DNA from: Chloroflexota bacterium
Lineage (GTDB): Bacteria; Chloroflexota; Dehalococcoidia; JACPQD01
Reading direction: 5' to 3'
Assembly (NCBI GenBank): GCA_016190665.1
Contig: JACPQD010000030.1
Span: 1-36,115, forward strand
DNA: 36,115 nucleotides
The notes beneath the pieces are model-generated. The model was not told the origin of the DNA, made no database searches, and was given only the letters and a program-made list of their open reading frames with translations. Below, in pieces: positions 9,475 to 18,003 of this stretch; the stretch's first letter is position 1, and the number at the start of each line of letters is the position of its first letter. The translations under genes were made by a program, and so were the position numbers.

Positions 9475-10839
9475 TTACGCCAGCAAGCCCACTATTCCAC
9501 CAACGTCTTCCTGTTTCTCCAGGTGGGCAACCATCTCGATGGCCCTCGTAACGTGGTCTTTGGGGATAGGTCTGGCCGCGTTCCGGGCGCAATCTTCGAA
9601 CTTGGCGACGATGTCCCCCATGCTCATCGGGTTCTTCGGATGGCCGTAAGCTATGTCGATGTACTTGGAGAAGCTTCCGCTTCTGGTCTTTACTTCGACA
9701 AGTCCGGGGGTCAACTCACGGCGGATCATCTTCGGCTCGAAGCGAGGCCTGACCTTGTTGGCCAGCGTCAGCACAGTCTTATCCTGGATGCCAGCCTCGG
9801 TAAAGTCGCTGATGACGACCTGCCGTTTGGCCAGGGCGCAGGCTACGGCATAGGGGATGCTGAACTGCGCGTCGACGACGGTCCGGGGGTTGCACTTGAC
9901 CTCCAGAGGATAGGCCCGCGGGTGGTTTTCCTTATTGATCCCGATGGCTATCTCCTCCACGTCCTCCGCGCGCAAGTTGTGCTCTTTCGCGAGGGCGAGC
10001 GCCGCATCGATGTAGGGGTGAAGGGTGCGGCAGCACGGGTAGGGCTTGAAGCTGAGATCGGCTACCTCGAACTTCGCGCCCAACTGGTCGGTAAGAGGGG
10101 CGGGGTTGTAATCGCCGCCGTGATAGAGTTTGTAAATGCCGCGGCCTCCCTCAAGGCTGTTGATGGCGCCGGTTATCCCCTTTTGGGCCATGAGCGCCGC
10201 CATCACACCTCCCCTTGCCGCGAAGCCGGCCTGCATCCTCTTCGTGAGGGCGCCGTCATCGACGGACTGGTTGTTGCCCGAAGCCTGGGCGTAAGCAATG
10301 CCCAGAGCGCTAACCGTCTTGGCCTCGTCCAAACCCATAACCTTGGCCGCGGCCGCAGCGGCGCCAAAGAAGCCATAGAGTGGAGTCAGGATCCACCCCG
10401 CTGGCCCCTCGTTATTGGCCAGCGCCATGCGGCAGGCGACATCAACACCCAGCGCCACGGCGGCGATGAAGTCCTTCCCGTTGACTTTGCCGACCCGCTC
10501 CGCTGTAGCGAAGGCTGCCGGGACAACGGTGACCCCGGCGTGGATGATGCCCTGGTCATGCGTATCGTCGTAGTCGAGAGCGTGACCCATGGCGCCATTC
10601 GCCATGGCCGCGCTCACCGAGCTTATCTTACCGCCGTACACCAGGACCGTGCTTTCCGGCCTTCCCCCCAGCTCCTTCATCAGCTCAGCAATCTCCCGCC
10701 CCCCAGGCGCGGCGCTCCCGGCCAGTATCGCCCCGAGGGTGTCCAGGATGTCCTTCTTGGTCGCCTCCACCGCCTCGGAAGGCAGATCGGAGTAACCGGT
10801 CTTGATGATGTTCTTCGCCATGGCCACTGCGGCGTCCAT
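9475..10839 (-). CDS. MmgE/PrpD family protein (second copy)
   Basis: A 454-residue MmgE/PrpD protein with the canonical A-L-D-Y-D-D-T-H segment and downstream H-A-G, plus A-L-G-I-A-Y-A-Q-A-S-G-N, F-K-P-Y-P-C-C-R-T-L-H-P and A-Q-F-S-I-P-Y-A-V-A. Known relatives are dehydratases or decarboxylases of tricarboxylic acids. ATG 10839 has AGGAGG 8 nt upstream. It differs from the copy at 6387-7769 in keeping the acidic/His motif intact. It precedes selenoprotein C by 25 nt, and selenoprotein D ends 150 nt upstream of it. Exact substrate is not inferable; a 2-methylcitrate role lacks supporting neighbours. Confidence 0.9.
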   Translation of the reverse strand: MDAAVAMAKNIIKTGYSDLPSEAVEATKKDILDTLGAILAGSAAPGGREIAELMKELGGRPESTVLVYGGKISSVSAAMANGAMGHALDYDDTHDQGIIHAGVTVVPAAFATAERVGKVNGKDFIAAVALGVDVACRMALANNEGPAGWILTPLYGFFGAAAAAAKVMGLDEAKTVSALGIAYAQASGNNQSVDDGALTKRMQAGFAARGGVMAALMAQKGITGAINSLEGGRGIYKLYHGGDYNPAPLTDQLGAKFEVADLSFKPYPCCRTLHPYIDAALALAKEHNLRAEDVEEIAIGINKENHPRAYPLEVKCNPRTVVDAQFSIPYAVACALAKRQVVISDFTEAGIQDKTVLTLANKVRPRFEPKMIRRELTPGLVEVKTRSGSFSKYIDIAYGHPKNPMSMGDIVAKFEDCARNAARPIPKDHVTRAIEMVAHLEKQEDVGGIVGLLA

Positions 10840-10881
10840 GTTATGTTCCTCCTAGTTGGCGTGTTTGGGCGCATTCTGGCT

Positions 10882-10919
10882 GAACCACGGGTGGACAGGG
10901 TGGACGGAGTGGACGCGGG
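10882..10919. repeat. Dispersed GAACCAC/TGGAC intergenic repeat, copy 2
   Basis: GAACCACGGGTGGACAGGG is followed by TGGACGGAG and TGGACGCGG. It lies in the gap between selenoprotein D and the MmgE/PrpD gene. Confidence 0.5.
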
Positions 10920-10989
10920 TCGACTCACCTTGTGAGAAGCGCTGAGGGTTGCTCCTCGCCACTGCCTTCCCCCCTCCACACACCGTGCT

Positions 10990-12720
10990 TCAAACTGACC
11001 CCTGACCCCCCGCCCCATGCCCCCCACCCCATGGCAGCGCTATCCTCTTGCTCACAGGCGGCCCCTGCTTCTGGTTCTGCATGTATCCTTTGCTCTGATT
11101 CCTGCCCGGGTCGCCGCTCACCACGATGCCTAAGGACTCCGGCTGCAAGAACACGTGGATCAGTCTGTCCGGGTCGGTGGACTCGCAGTACTCTTTGGGC
11201 AGCAAACCCTGTTTCACCCAGGCGCAGAAATCGAAATTGGCCTTGCCGCTCGCCCGGCGTAGCTTCTCCAGGAACCCGGCTGGAGCCTTCACATTGTCAT
11301 ATAAATAGCGCTTCACGCCATCTTTGGTGAAGCCGTCCCTCGCCAGCACGCGGGCGATGCTGGGGCTCAGCAGGAACAGCGGGTGGCCCCTGCGCTCGAT
11401 TATGCAGTGGGCTGACCAGTAGGTCATCGAGCGTCGCCCGATCAGTTCGGCCAGCATCTCCAGATGTTCGAGGGCGGTGTGTCCGGCGGTATAGGTGGGG
11501 GGACTAATGCTTATGACGCTTTGAACTGTGGCCACGTTCTCGCCCGCTTTGAACCCCCGGTCGACGCTGAAGGGCTGCCAGCCTATCTCAGCCACGGCAT
11601 CCTCGTTTTCCGCCAGCACCACATTGAAGGTGAAGCCGATGCTGCCCTTGTCGGTGTCGCCGGGCGGGATGCGCAGTCCAGCCACGTTCCGCATGTAGAG
11701 CCTCAGGAACCGGCCGACACTGGTGTTGGGCTGTCTTCCCACGCGCATAACGCCGGACGCGCAGTTGAAGTCCAGTTCTTTGACTATCGGGCCGTTCAGA
11801 ATGATGAGCGGCTCCCAACCGGGCGTGCTGCCGGCATCCTCGATGCGGAACTCGGGGTCGGCTATGGCCTCCACCACCGCAATCAGAATGGGCATGTATT
11901 CGGGGCGACAGCCGGCCATCACCCCGTTGACCGCGACGTTCCAGATGGTTGCCTGACGGTTCTCGGGCAGCAGGACGCCGACAACGTCGTCCGGAGACCT
12001 GTCCGTAAAGGCGAGGAACCTCTCGACTTCCTCCAGCGTGGGCGGCACCACGGGCAGCCCGTCGGTCCAGAGGTTGCGATGGAAGAGCTCGAGGACCTCT
12101 CGGAGTGTTCCCTTGAATACAATGTCGCGGGGCGCCGGCTCGGCGGGCTTCCTGGCGTCCGCGGCTTGCGTCGTAAGTCCCTTGACAATATTTTCGGTGA
12201 GGACCTCTTCGACCTTCTTGCGCAGTTCTTCCCTGCTATCCGTCATCGGCACACCCGGGTACTCGGCGACCGCGATGTTCTCTGTGCCCAGTGCCCTGGC
12301 TATGGCGTGGGCCTGTCTGAGGAAGCCCGAGGCGACGATGGACACGCTGGGAAGGCCGGCTTTTTCCGCCACGGCGCTGGCCCGCATGACTGCAGGCGTG
12401 CAGGCGCCTCAAGCGCCCACGGCGGAGATGACGGCATCGCACCGGTGCTTGCGAAGCAATTCGGGTAGAGCCGCTATCGCCTCCCTTTCGTCAGGGCCGT
12501 GGGTATCGCCGAAGGTCTCGTAATCGACGAACTTGATACCTGGAAAGCGCCTTCCCAGCGTTTCCCGAAGTATGGGGAACATCTCATGGCCTCGAAAGGC
12601 CCAGTCCCAGAGCTCACAGACTGTTTTGCCCTGCAGTTCCGAGGCGCGAGGCACCAAAGCAACGGGCTCATAGACTGATTTGCCCAGCGGCCACACCACC
12701 TCGTAGACGGGTTCTGCCAT
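10990..12720 (-). CDS. UGSC-family selenoprotein D (UGAC variant), fused two-domain form
   Basis: Reading TGA 12411-12409 as Sec gives a 576-residue protein. Sec104 lies in A-V-G-A-U-G-A-C-T-P, followed by A-E-K-A-G-L-P-S-V. It is a close paralogue of selenoprotein A: both begin M-A and share Y-E-V-V-W-P-L-G-K-S-V, and both keep R-A-M/L-G-x-E-N-x-A-V-A-E-Y-P-G-V-P-M after the Sec. The second domain begins near residue 218 with W-T-D-G-L-P-V-V-P-P-T and contains V-N-G-V-M-A-G-C-R-P-E-Y and N-G-P-I-V-K-E-L-D-F-N. ATG 12720 is preceded by AGAGGAAG. It lies 208 nt after a lipoprotein gene, repeating the lipoprotein-then-selenoprotein order seen for A and B. Confidence 0.87.
12380..12397 (-). promoter_or_regulatory. 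SECIS-like hairpin after the TGA of selenoprotein D
   Basis: GCCTGC pairs with GCGGGC (one U-G wobble) around the loop AGTCAT, with G at loop position 2. It is at the same place as in selenoprotein A, where the stem is GCCCGC/GCGGGC. The change keeps pairing, which supports an RNA structure. Confidence 0.6.
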
Positions 12721-12772
12721 CTATCTTCCTCTCTATCACACCTGCATCTTCCAGCCCCTGGCGACCTGGTTT

Positions 12773-12810
12773 GAACCACTGGTGGACCGGGATGGACGAG
12801 GTGGACGCGC
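12773..12810. repeat. Dispersed GAACCAC/TGGAC intergenic repeat, copy 3
   Basis: GAACCACTGGTGGACCGGG is followed by ATGGACGAGG and TGGACGCG. It lies in the 208-nt gap between a lipoprotein gene and selenoprotein D. Confidence 0.5.
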
Positions 12811-12869
12811 TTCCAACTTTGTTCACACACCGCGCACTGAAGTACGCGGTATGGGGGCCCTGAGTGGGG

Positions 12870-12930
12870 TGGGGTGTTCCCGCTTCCCGCTTCGCGCTTC
12901 CCGCTTCGCGCTTCTCGGTTCTCGCTCCCT
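12870..12930. repeat. Short tandem CGCTTCCCGCTTCG repeat at the 3' end of a lipoprotein gene
   Basis: Two units of cgcttcccgcttcg and a looser ctcggttctcgctccc lie directly after the stop of the lipoprotein gene ending at 12929. A similar run precedes the same relative position at 1010-1080. Confidence 0.4.
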
Positions 12931-14656
12931 ACTTGGCCAGCCAGATTTCCTGCATCATCGTGTTAGCGGCCACCCCCGGCGGCTGCTTGTAGTCCTTGAC
13001 GTCCTGGGAATGGGCAGCGATGCGAATGACCCAGGCGATGACCAGGGCGGGGTTGGCTTCCATGATGATGTCTTCGATCTGTCTCACGACCTTGAGCCGC
13101 TCGCCCTTGTCCAGGATCCGGGACTGCTTCTCGAAGAGCTCATCGACCTTAGGGTCGCTGTAGCCCATGTAGTTCCTTCCGCCTTTGGTGACCCAGTTCA
13201 CGCCGAAGATCGCATCGGGATCGTCGAGCTGCGAACCTCTCGTGGCCACGCCAACCTCGTAGCCGCCCCGCTCCAGGGCGTCCCAGTAACCGGCAGTTTC
13301 CTTTGCATCAATGGTGAGGTCGATACCCAGCCTCGCCATGTCCGTCTTGAACAGCTCCGCGGGCCGGAAGACCTGCGCCAGGTCCATTCTCACCGCCACG
13401 GAGGACTTGAAGCCACTGGGGAAGCCCGCCTCCGCTAGCAGCTTCTTTGCCTCGTCCATGTCCCCCGTCAATTTGCGGTAGCCGGGCTTCTTCAGCAGTT
13501 CCGCTTGGGGGAGGGCCCAAGGGCCTTCGGGATACAGAAGGCCACCCACGACGCCGGCGCCCTCCAGGGCCACCTTGATCATCGCCTCGCGGTTCAACGC
13601 CGCATGCACCGCCTGCCGCACCTTGGGGTTGTCCCAGGGCGCCTTTCTGACGTTGAATACGATGTTGCTCTCGACCGTGACCGGCTTTCGCTGCACCACC
13701 AGATTGGGCATCGTCTTATCGATGAGTTCCGCCTCAGAACCGGTGATGCCGGGGACCAGGTTTATCATGTGGACCCGAGCCGTACGCAGGGCGGCGAACC
13801 TCGTGCTGCCGTCACGAACAATGTACCCTTTGACCCCATCCAGATAGGGCCGTCCCTTGCGGAAGTAGTCGGGGTTCTTCACCGATTCATAGCCGACGCC
13901 CGGGGAATAGCCCTTGAATTTGAAGGGCCCCGTGCCCACCACGTCCCGCTTCATGTCTCCCTTCGCCTTGACGACATGCTCGGGGACGACTACGGTCAGT
14001 CCTATGGCCAGCGTGGGGATAAAGGAAGCACTGGCATGCTTGAGCCGTATCACCAGCGTCTCCGTGTCAGGGACTTCCATCCGGTCCACCACTTCAAAGA
14101 GACTTTGGCGGGGACTCTTCATGCCTCTAGGCGGGTCCTTATGCCTCTCGATAGTGAACTTGGCATCCGCGGAAGTGAAGGGTGTGCCATCGTGCCATTT
14201 GACGCCCTTGGGAAAACGGAAGGTCAGGACCGTGCCATCGGGCGAGACCGTCCAGCCCTCAGCGAGATCGGGAATGATCTTTGACTCCGGCCAGGCCAGC
14301 GGATCGTACTGCACCAGGCTGTTATACGAGGGCGCCACGACATAATGGCTGTACATGGTAGTTTCCTGGTGGGTATCCAGGCTAGGCGGGTCGCCCCCGG
14401 TGGCCAATATGAGTGTCCCTCCGTACCTGGGCTGCTCGGCGGCGGGTTTGCCGGGAGCGACTGGAGTAGGCGCCGGCGCCGCTGGCTTAGGACTTGGAGC
14501 TGCCGGCTTAGCCGCAGGCGTTTCCGCTGCGGGCGCTTTGCCAGGGGCTGGCGGCGCGGGCTTTGGCGTCGGCGTCGGCGTAGCCGGCGCGCAGCTTGCG
14601 GCCAACAACCCCAGGATTGTCAGGCAACTCATAATGATGAACCACTGACGTCCCAT
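12929..14656 (-). CDS. ABC transporter substrate-binding lipoprotein, family 5
   Basis: A 575-residue solute-binding lipoprotein. The signal peptide ends in A-A-S-C (Cys22) and is followed by a long low-complexity Ala/Pro tether of about 60 residues. It has G-D-P-P-S-L-D-T-H-Q-E-T, V-V-G-T-G-P-F-K-F-K, K-N-P-D-Y-F-R-K-G-R-P-Y-L-D-G and K-V-R-Q-A-V-H-A-A-L-N-R. The start at ATG 14656 has AAAGGGGG closely upstream; a longer frame reaching 14740 would add a charged, non-signal extension. It ends in E-I-W-L-A-K. It follows the aconitase-X gene (111 nt) and precedes selenoprotein D. No membrane components of a transporter are near, so either a distant permease is shared or the protein captures substrate by another route. 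Confidence 0.92.
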   Translation of the reverse strand: MGRQWFIIMSCLTILGLLAASCAPATPTPTPKPAPPAPGKAPAAETPAAKPAAPSPKPAAPAPTPVAPGKPAAEQPRYGGTLILATGGDPPSLDTHQETTMYSHYVVAPSYNSLVQYDPLAWPESKIIPDLAEGWTVSPDGTVLTFRFPKGVKWHDGTPFTSADAKFTIERHKDPPRGMKSPRQSLFEVVDRMEVPDTETLVIRLKHASASFIPTLAIGLTVVVPEHVVKAKGDMKRDVVGTGPFKFKGYSPGVGYESVKNPDYFRKGRPYLDGVKGYIVRDGSTRFAALRTARVHMINLVPGITGSEAELIDKTMPNLVVQRKPVTVESNIVFNVRKAPWDNPKVRQAVHAALNREAMIKVALEGAGVVGGLLYPEGPWALPQAELLKKPGYRKLTGDMDEAKKLLAEAGFPSGFKSSVAVRMDLAQVFRPAELFKTDMARLGIDLTIDAKETAGYWDALERGGYEVGVATRGSQLDDPDAIFGVNWVTKGGRNYMGYSDPKVDELFEKQSRILDKGERLKVVRQIEDIIMEANPALVIAWVIRIAAHSQDVKDYKQPPGVAANTMMQEIWLAK

Positions 14657-14767
14657 TGGAACCCCCTTTCTCCTGAACCAGAGCGGGCAATCCTTGACAA
14701 GCCTCATCGCCTGCTCGGACCCCCGTCCCGATGTTCCCAAAGCTCGATGACGGCGAGCCTGCGCCGA

Positions 14768-16441
14768 CTAAACTCTTCCCGTGATAGCCGCGCGCACGCA
14801 CTCCGCCACCGGGCGGACTGTAGTGACGATGTCCTCCCGGCTCTTGCCCCAGTAGGCCACCTTCGGGCGGTCGCACACCACTTTTGCGCCGCTCAGCGAA
14901 TTGCGGAAGTTCTTTCCGCCAAAGGAACCCGGGATCGGGCCAGCGCAGATCTTGCAGCCGGCCTCGTTCAGCGTCTCGGTGATCCCCATGTGGTTGCACA
15001 CAGGCACCCAGGCGGCGTTGGTGAAGACCCAGCAGGTGACGCCCGGCTTCACCTTCTTTCCCGCGAAGAGCTGAGCGATTTCGGCCATCTCCTGAGGCGT
15101 GTTGGCATCGCCAATCCACACGATGTTGACGTCCCCTTCGTAGCCAAAGTACTCATAGCAGACGTTCAGGTCCTTGGGCTCGACGTAGAGCTTGTCCTCG
15201 GGTATCTGGCCGTGGCAGGCCTCTTCCAGTGTCTTCGCCTCCGGCGTGATCCCAATGCCATGGAACATGCCCAGCGAGCCTGAGGGCCCCCCGCTGGGCA
15301 GGGTGCTCGTGAGCCGCTTTATGTTGACCATGTTGGCTTCCTTGCGCGGAAGGTTCAGGAATACCGGTACGCGGTCGTATCGTCTCAAGGACTTGTTCAC
15401 AAAGAAGCCCAGGGCATCCCAATCCGTTTCGTGCTTCAGGGGCGTCTTCAACTCCACCAGCACATTTCCGCGGCGGTACTCGTCCAGAGCGAAGCCGTAG
15501 CGTGGAACCTTGCCCGTTATGGCATTGGCCACCGCACCCAGCGATGCCAGCAGATTGGCGCGGCCTCCGAAATAGGAGTTGGCCATAACCACCGCGTTGC
15601 TCTCGCCCCAGGCGACGTGCTCGCCCACGCGCGGCACATTGCCCATGAAGTAAGGCGCCAGACACTCAGTCAACACCGCACCCATCCTGGCGAGCAGGCG
15701 GCTGAAACGGGCCTGCGTCATCGCGGCGTCCTCATCGAAGCCAAGCTCTTTCCAACTGTCGTAGTCCACTCCCACGCAGTTGGTAGTGGTGTAGCAGCGG
15801 AACTTCCCGCCCCTGTTTATCAGGTCTTCGAGCCACTGGAAAGACCACTCGTCGACATAGAGGACGGAAGGGCCAACGTGAGCGGAAAAGAGGTCAGCAA
15901 AATCCTGGGCGCCCCAGAACTGCGCCTCTTTGATCAGCATCTCCATGGCCCACTTGGCCACCTCGCCCTCTTTGCCCGCCAGCATGCGCTCCTCGTCAGG
16001 AGCCAGGCGCACATTCGTGGAAGGGCGGGCGCCCATCAGGGTAACTTTGCCCCCATTCACTTCCGCCACGCCGGTCGCCGGATTCATGCGCACCCGGTCG
16101 CCGGTGCGGATGACCGTCGTGGGGTCCTTGTCGAACCTGTCCATGATAGGGATGCCCGCCGCGATGGCCCCCTGGACGATATCGGGTTTGGTCCTGTAGA
16201 AGAGCAGCCCCTTCGGGCCTTTCCCATTGGCCGCCATGGCCGGGATGGCGGGATGATTGGCTATGCCGCCCTTAGCGGCGCTGTGCACCAGGATCTTCCC
16301 GGCGATATTCTGCCCCGCTTGGGGATGCCCTTTCTGGTTAAGCTCGCCCGTATTGCGGTTTACATCGAAGAGGAAATGAATGGGCTCGGTGACTACCAGC
16401 GCTTCTCCCTCGATCACGGGGCCGTCCTGTCCTTCTGACAC
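14768..16441 (-). CDS. Aconitase X (AcnX), fused swivel plus catalytic domains
   Basis: A 557-residue protein. Residues 1 to about 140 match the AcnX swivel domain: G-K-I-L-V-H-S-A-A-K-G-G, then P-K-G-L-L-F and A-I-A-A-G-I-P. The rest matches the AcnX catalytic domain: A-D-L-F-S-A-H-V-G-P-S, T-T-T-N-C-V-G-V-D, W-G-E-S-N-A-V and C-K-I-C-A-G-P-I-P. Characterised AcnX enzymes are iron- or Fe-S-dependent dehydratases of cis-3-hydroxy-L-proline or of mevalonate 5-phosphate. The swivel-first fusion resembles the bacterial fused type. The GTG start has GGAGG about 9 nt upstream. The neighbouring hydroxyacid dehydrogenase suggests amino-acid or hydroxyacid breakdown, but no proline-pathway genes are visible, so the substrate is open. 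Confidence 0.87.
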   Translation of the reverse strand: MSEGQDGPVIEGEALVVTEPIHFLFDVNRNTGELNQKGHPQAGQNIAGKILVHSAAKGGIANHPAIPAMAANGKGPKGLLFYRTKPDIVQGAIAAGIPIMDRFDKDPTTVIRTGDRVRMNPATGVAEVNGGKVTLMGARPSTNVRLAPDEERMLAGKEGEVAKWAMEMLIKEAQFWGAQDFADLFSAHVGPSVLYVDEWSFQWLEDLINRGGKFRCYTTTNCVGVDYDSWKELGFDEDAAMTQARFSRLLARMGAVLTECLAPYFMGNVPRVGEHVAWGESNAVVMANSYFGGRANLLASLGAVANAITGKVPRYGFALDEYRRGNVLVELKTPLKHETDWDALGFFVNKSLRRYDRVPVFLNLPRKEANMVNIKRLTSTLPSGGPSGSLGMFHGIGITPEAKTLEEACHGQIPEDKLYVEPKDLNVCYEYFGYEGDVNIVWIGDANTPQEMAEIAQLFAGKKVKPGVTCWVFTNAAWVPVCNHMGITETLNEAGCKICAGPIPGSFGGKNFRNSLSGAKVVCDRPKVAYWGKSREDIVTTVRPVAECVRAAITGRV

Positions 16442-16540
16442 CTTATTAATCCTCCTTCGTCATTGGTCAATACGTTTGATATCTTCGCACATCCGTCTGT
16501 AACCCGGACGAAACGCCCGGCTGCTGGGAAGGTTTGCCGG

Positions 16541-17443
16541 CTATTCTTCAGGTCCGGGCACTCGTATCTTCACTTTCAACATTTCCTCGATGGGCAACAG
16601 GCACGCGGTAACATCCTTATCGCCGTGCCCTCTCGCCCTGAGTTCGACCAGCTTCTGCAGGGCAAGATTACCGTAATAGAGGGGGACGCCCATCTCCTTG
16701 CCCAGCGTTGTCGCCAGGTTGATATCCTTGAAGGAGAGGTCGACCCGGAAGCCCGCCTCGAAGTTCCCCTTCAAGCCGTACTGAGGGTATTTCTCGATAA
16801 GGATATTGCTCGCCGCCCCGCCCTTACCCAGGACCGCGGTGAGCTTCTTCATGTCCATCCCCAGCTTCGCGCCCAGGGCCATGCCTTCGGCGAGTCCCTG
16901 CATGATGATCTGGGCCATCATGCTGTGGATGAGCTTGGCCGCATTCCCCATGCCTACGTCACCGACGTGCACGATGCTCTTGCCCATGGCCTGCAGGACG
17001 GGCAGGCTGCGTTCGAAGGCCTTCTCATCGCCGCCCACCATCATGGTCAACGTGCCCGCTTTAGCGCCCCAGGGCCCACCCGACACGGGCGCATCGATGA
17101 CCTCCACTCCCTTCTCCCTGGCGACGGCGGCGATCCGCTGCAGGACGGTTGGGGAATTGCTGCTCAGGTCAATAACCAGATCGCCTTTCTTCGCCCCAGC
17201 CAGGATGCCGTCCTCACCCAGCACCACTTTCTCTACCTCCACGGGGCCAGGAAGCGAAAGCAGAACGATATCCGAGGCCTGGGCCACTGCCCTGGGCGAG
17301 TCCGCCCACCTGGCGCCGCTGGCCATCAGTTCCTCCGCCGCTGACTTCCTCACATCGTAGACGGTCAATTCATGTCCTGCCTTGAGCACGTTGGCGGCCA
17401 TGGCGCTGCCCATGTTGCCGAGACCGATGAATCCCAGCTTCAT
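16541..17443 (-). CDS. NAD(P)-dependent beta-hydroxyacid dehydrogenase (3-hydroxyisobutyrate dehydrogenase family)
   Basis: A 300-residue cytoplasmic enzyme. The N-terminal Rossmann motif is G-F-I-G-L-G-N-M-G. The substrate motif D-A-P-V-S-G-G-P-W-G-A and the catalytic-lysine segment G-N-A-A-K-L-I-H follow. The C-terminal helical domain includes F-R-V-D-L-S-F-K-D-I-N-L-A. This family oxidises 3-hydroxyisobutyrate or reduces tartronate semialdehyde and similar compounds; which applies cannot be told. The start codon begins the nucleotide-binding fold without extension. It lies between a cupin gene (150 nt) and aconitase X (99 nt), both on the same strand. Confidence 0.92.
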   Translation of the reverse strand: MKLGFIGLGNMGSAMAANVLKAGHELTVYDVRKSAAEELMASGARWADSPRAVAQASDIVLLSLPGPVEVEKVVLGEDGILAGAKKGDLVIDLSSNSPTVLQRIAAVAREKGVEVIDAPVSGGPWGAKAGTLTMMVGGDEKAFERSLPVLQAMGKSIVHVGDVGMGNAAKLIHSMMAQIIMQGLAEGMALGAKLGMDMKKLTAVLGKGGAASNILIEKYPQYGLKGNFEAGFRVDLSFKDINLATTLGKEMGVPLYYGNLALQKLVELRARGHGDKDVTACLLPIEEMLKVKIRVPGPEE

Positions 17444-17460
17444 TTACTTCCCTTTCATAC

Positions 17461-17560
17461 AAAATGATGAATGCGAAATGATGAATGCTGAATGCTCAAC
17501 ACTGAGAACTCACTCATCATTTATTATTCATCATCTTTCACTTATCATTTGGCATATCGG
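17461..17560. repeat. AT-rich direct/inverted repeat in the cupin-dehydrogenase gap
   Basis: AAATGATGAATG occurs twice (17462 and 17476), then TGAATG again. AAATGATGA (17476-17484) is mirrored by TCATCATTT (17514-17522), so the RNA could fold into a hairpin. Base composition is far lower in GC than the flanks. This resembles small dispersed intergenic repeats; it is not a CRISPR, because units are short and irregular. Confidence 0.5.
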
Positions 17561-17593
17561 TTTATCCGTTGTCTTGTCCGTTGACACCGGGGC

Positions 17594-17938
17594 CTACTTC
17601 GCTACCTCGGTCTGGATAAAAAGCTGCCGCACAGTTTCCTTACCTCGATTGACATGGCGATGCTTAATGCCCGGGGGAATGAAGATAGTGCAGCCCGGAG
17701 TCAAGTGGTACGATTCGCCACCAGTGACCTCCACGTCCAACTCGCCGCTCAGGTAATAGAGTATCTCCTCCCGGTCGCGTACGTGTTCGCCGCTGTCGAG
17801 GCCGGGCACCAGTTCCGCATACCGGACCACGATCCTTATCGGGCCGACGGTCTCGTCCACGAGGTCCTTCTTTTGCAGGCCACCTGCCCCGGGTCCGAAT
17901 GTCCCTTCGCTTGGTCTCACTACCTTAATCTGTTGCAC
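17594..17938 (-). CDS. Cupin-domain protein
   Basis: A 114-residue single-domain cupin. Motif 1 is in G-E-H-V-R-D-R-E-E-I-L-Y-Y-L-S-G-E and motif 2 in P-P-G-I-K-H-R-H-V-N. H and E residues of motif 1 and H of motif 2 could bind a metal. GTG start with GAGGAGG about 5 nt upstream. Small cupins act as isomerases, dioxygenases or ligand sensors; none is favoured by sequence alone. It lies between a lipoprotein gene (65 nt) and the hydroxyacid dehydrogenase, so it likely serves the same pathway. Confidence 0.85.
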   Translation of the reverse strand: MQQIKVVRPSEGTFGPGAGGLQKKDLVDETVGPIRIVVRYAELVPGLDSGEHVRDREEILYYLSGELDVEVTGGESYHLTPGCTIFIPPGIKHRHVNRGKETVRQLFIQTEVAK

Positions 17939-18003
17939 GTCTCCTCCTCTAAGTAAGCTACAAACGTTCCTCGCCAGCGGCTTCCACCGCGCAATCAGGC
18001 GGC

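Noticed and set aside
6387..10839. Propionate (methylcitrate) pathway operon
   Set aside because: Only PrpD-like genes occur; methylcitrate synthase and lyase are absent and the neighbours differ.
9523..10935. Long plus-strand open frame of 470 codons
   Set aside because: It is antisense to the MmgE/PrpD gene, has no family resemblance and reflects high GC.
15431..16438. Long plus-strand open frame opposite aconitase X
   Set aside because: Antisense shadow; His/Arg-rich composition, no motif.
17461..17560. CRISPR-like array
   Set aside because: Repeat units are about 12 nt, irregular and lack uniform spacers.
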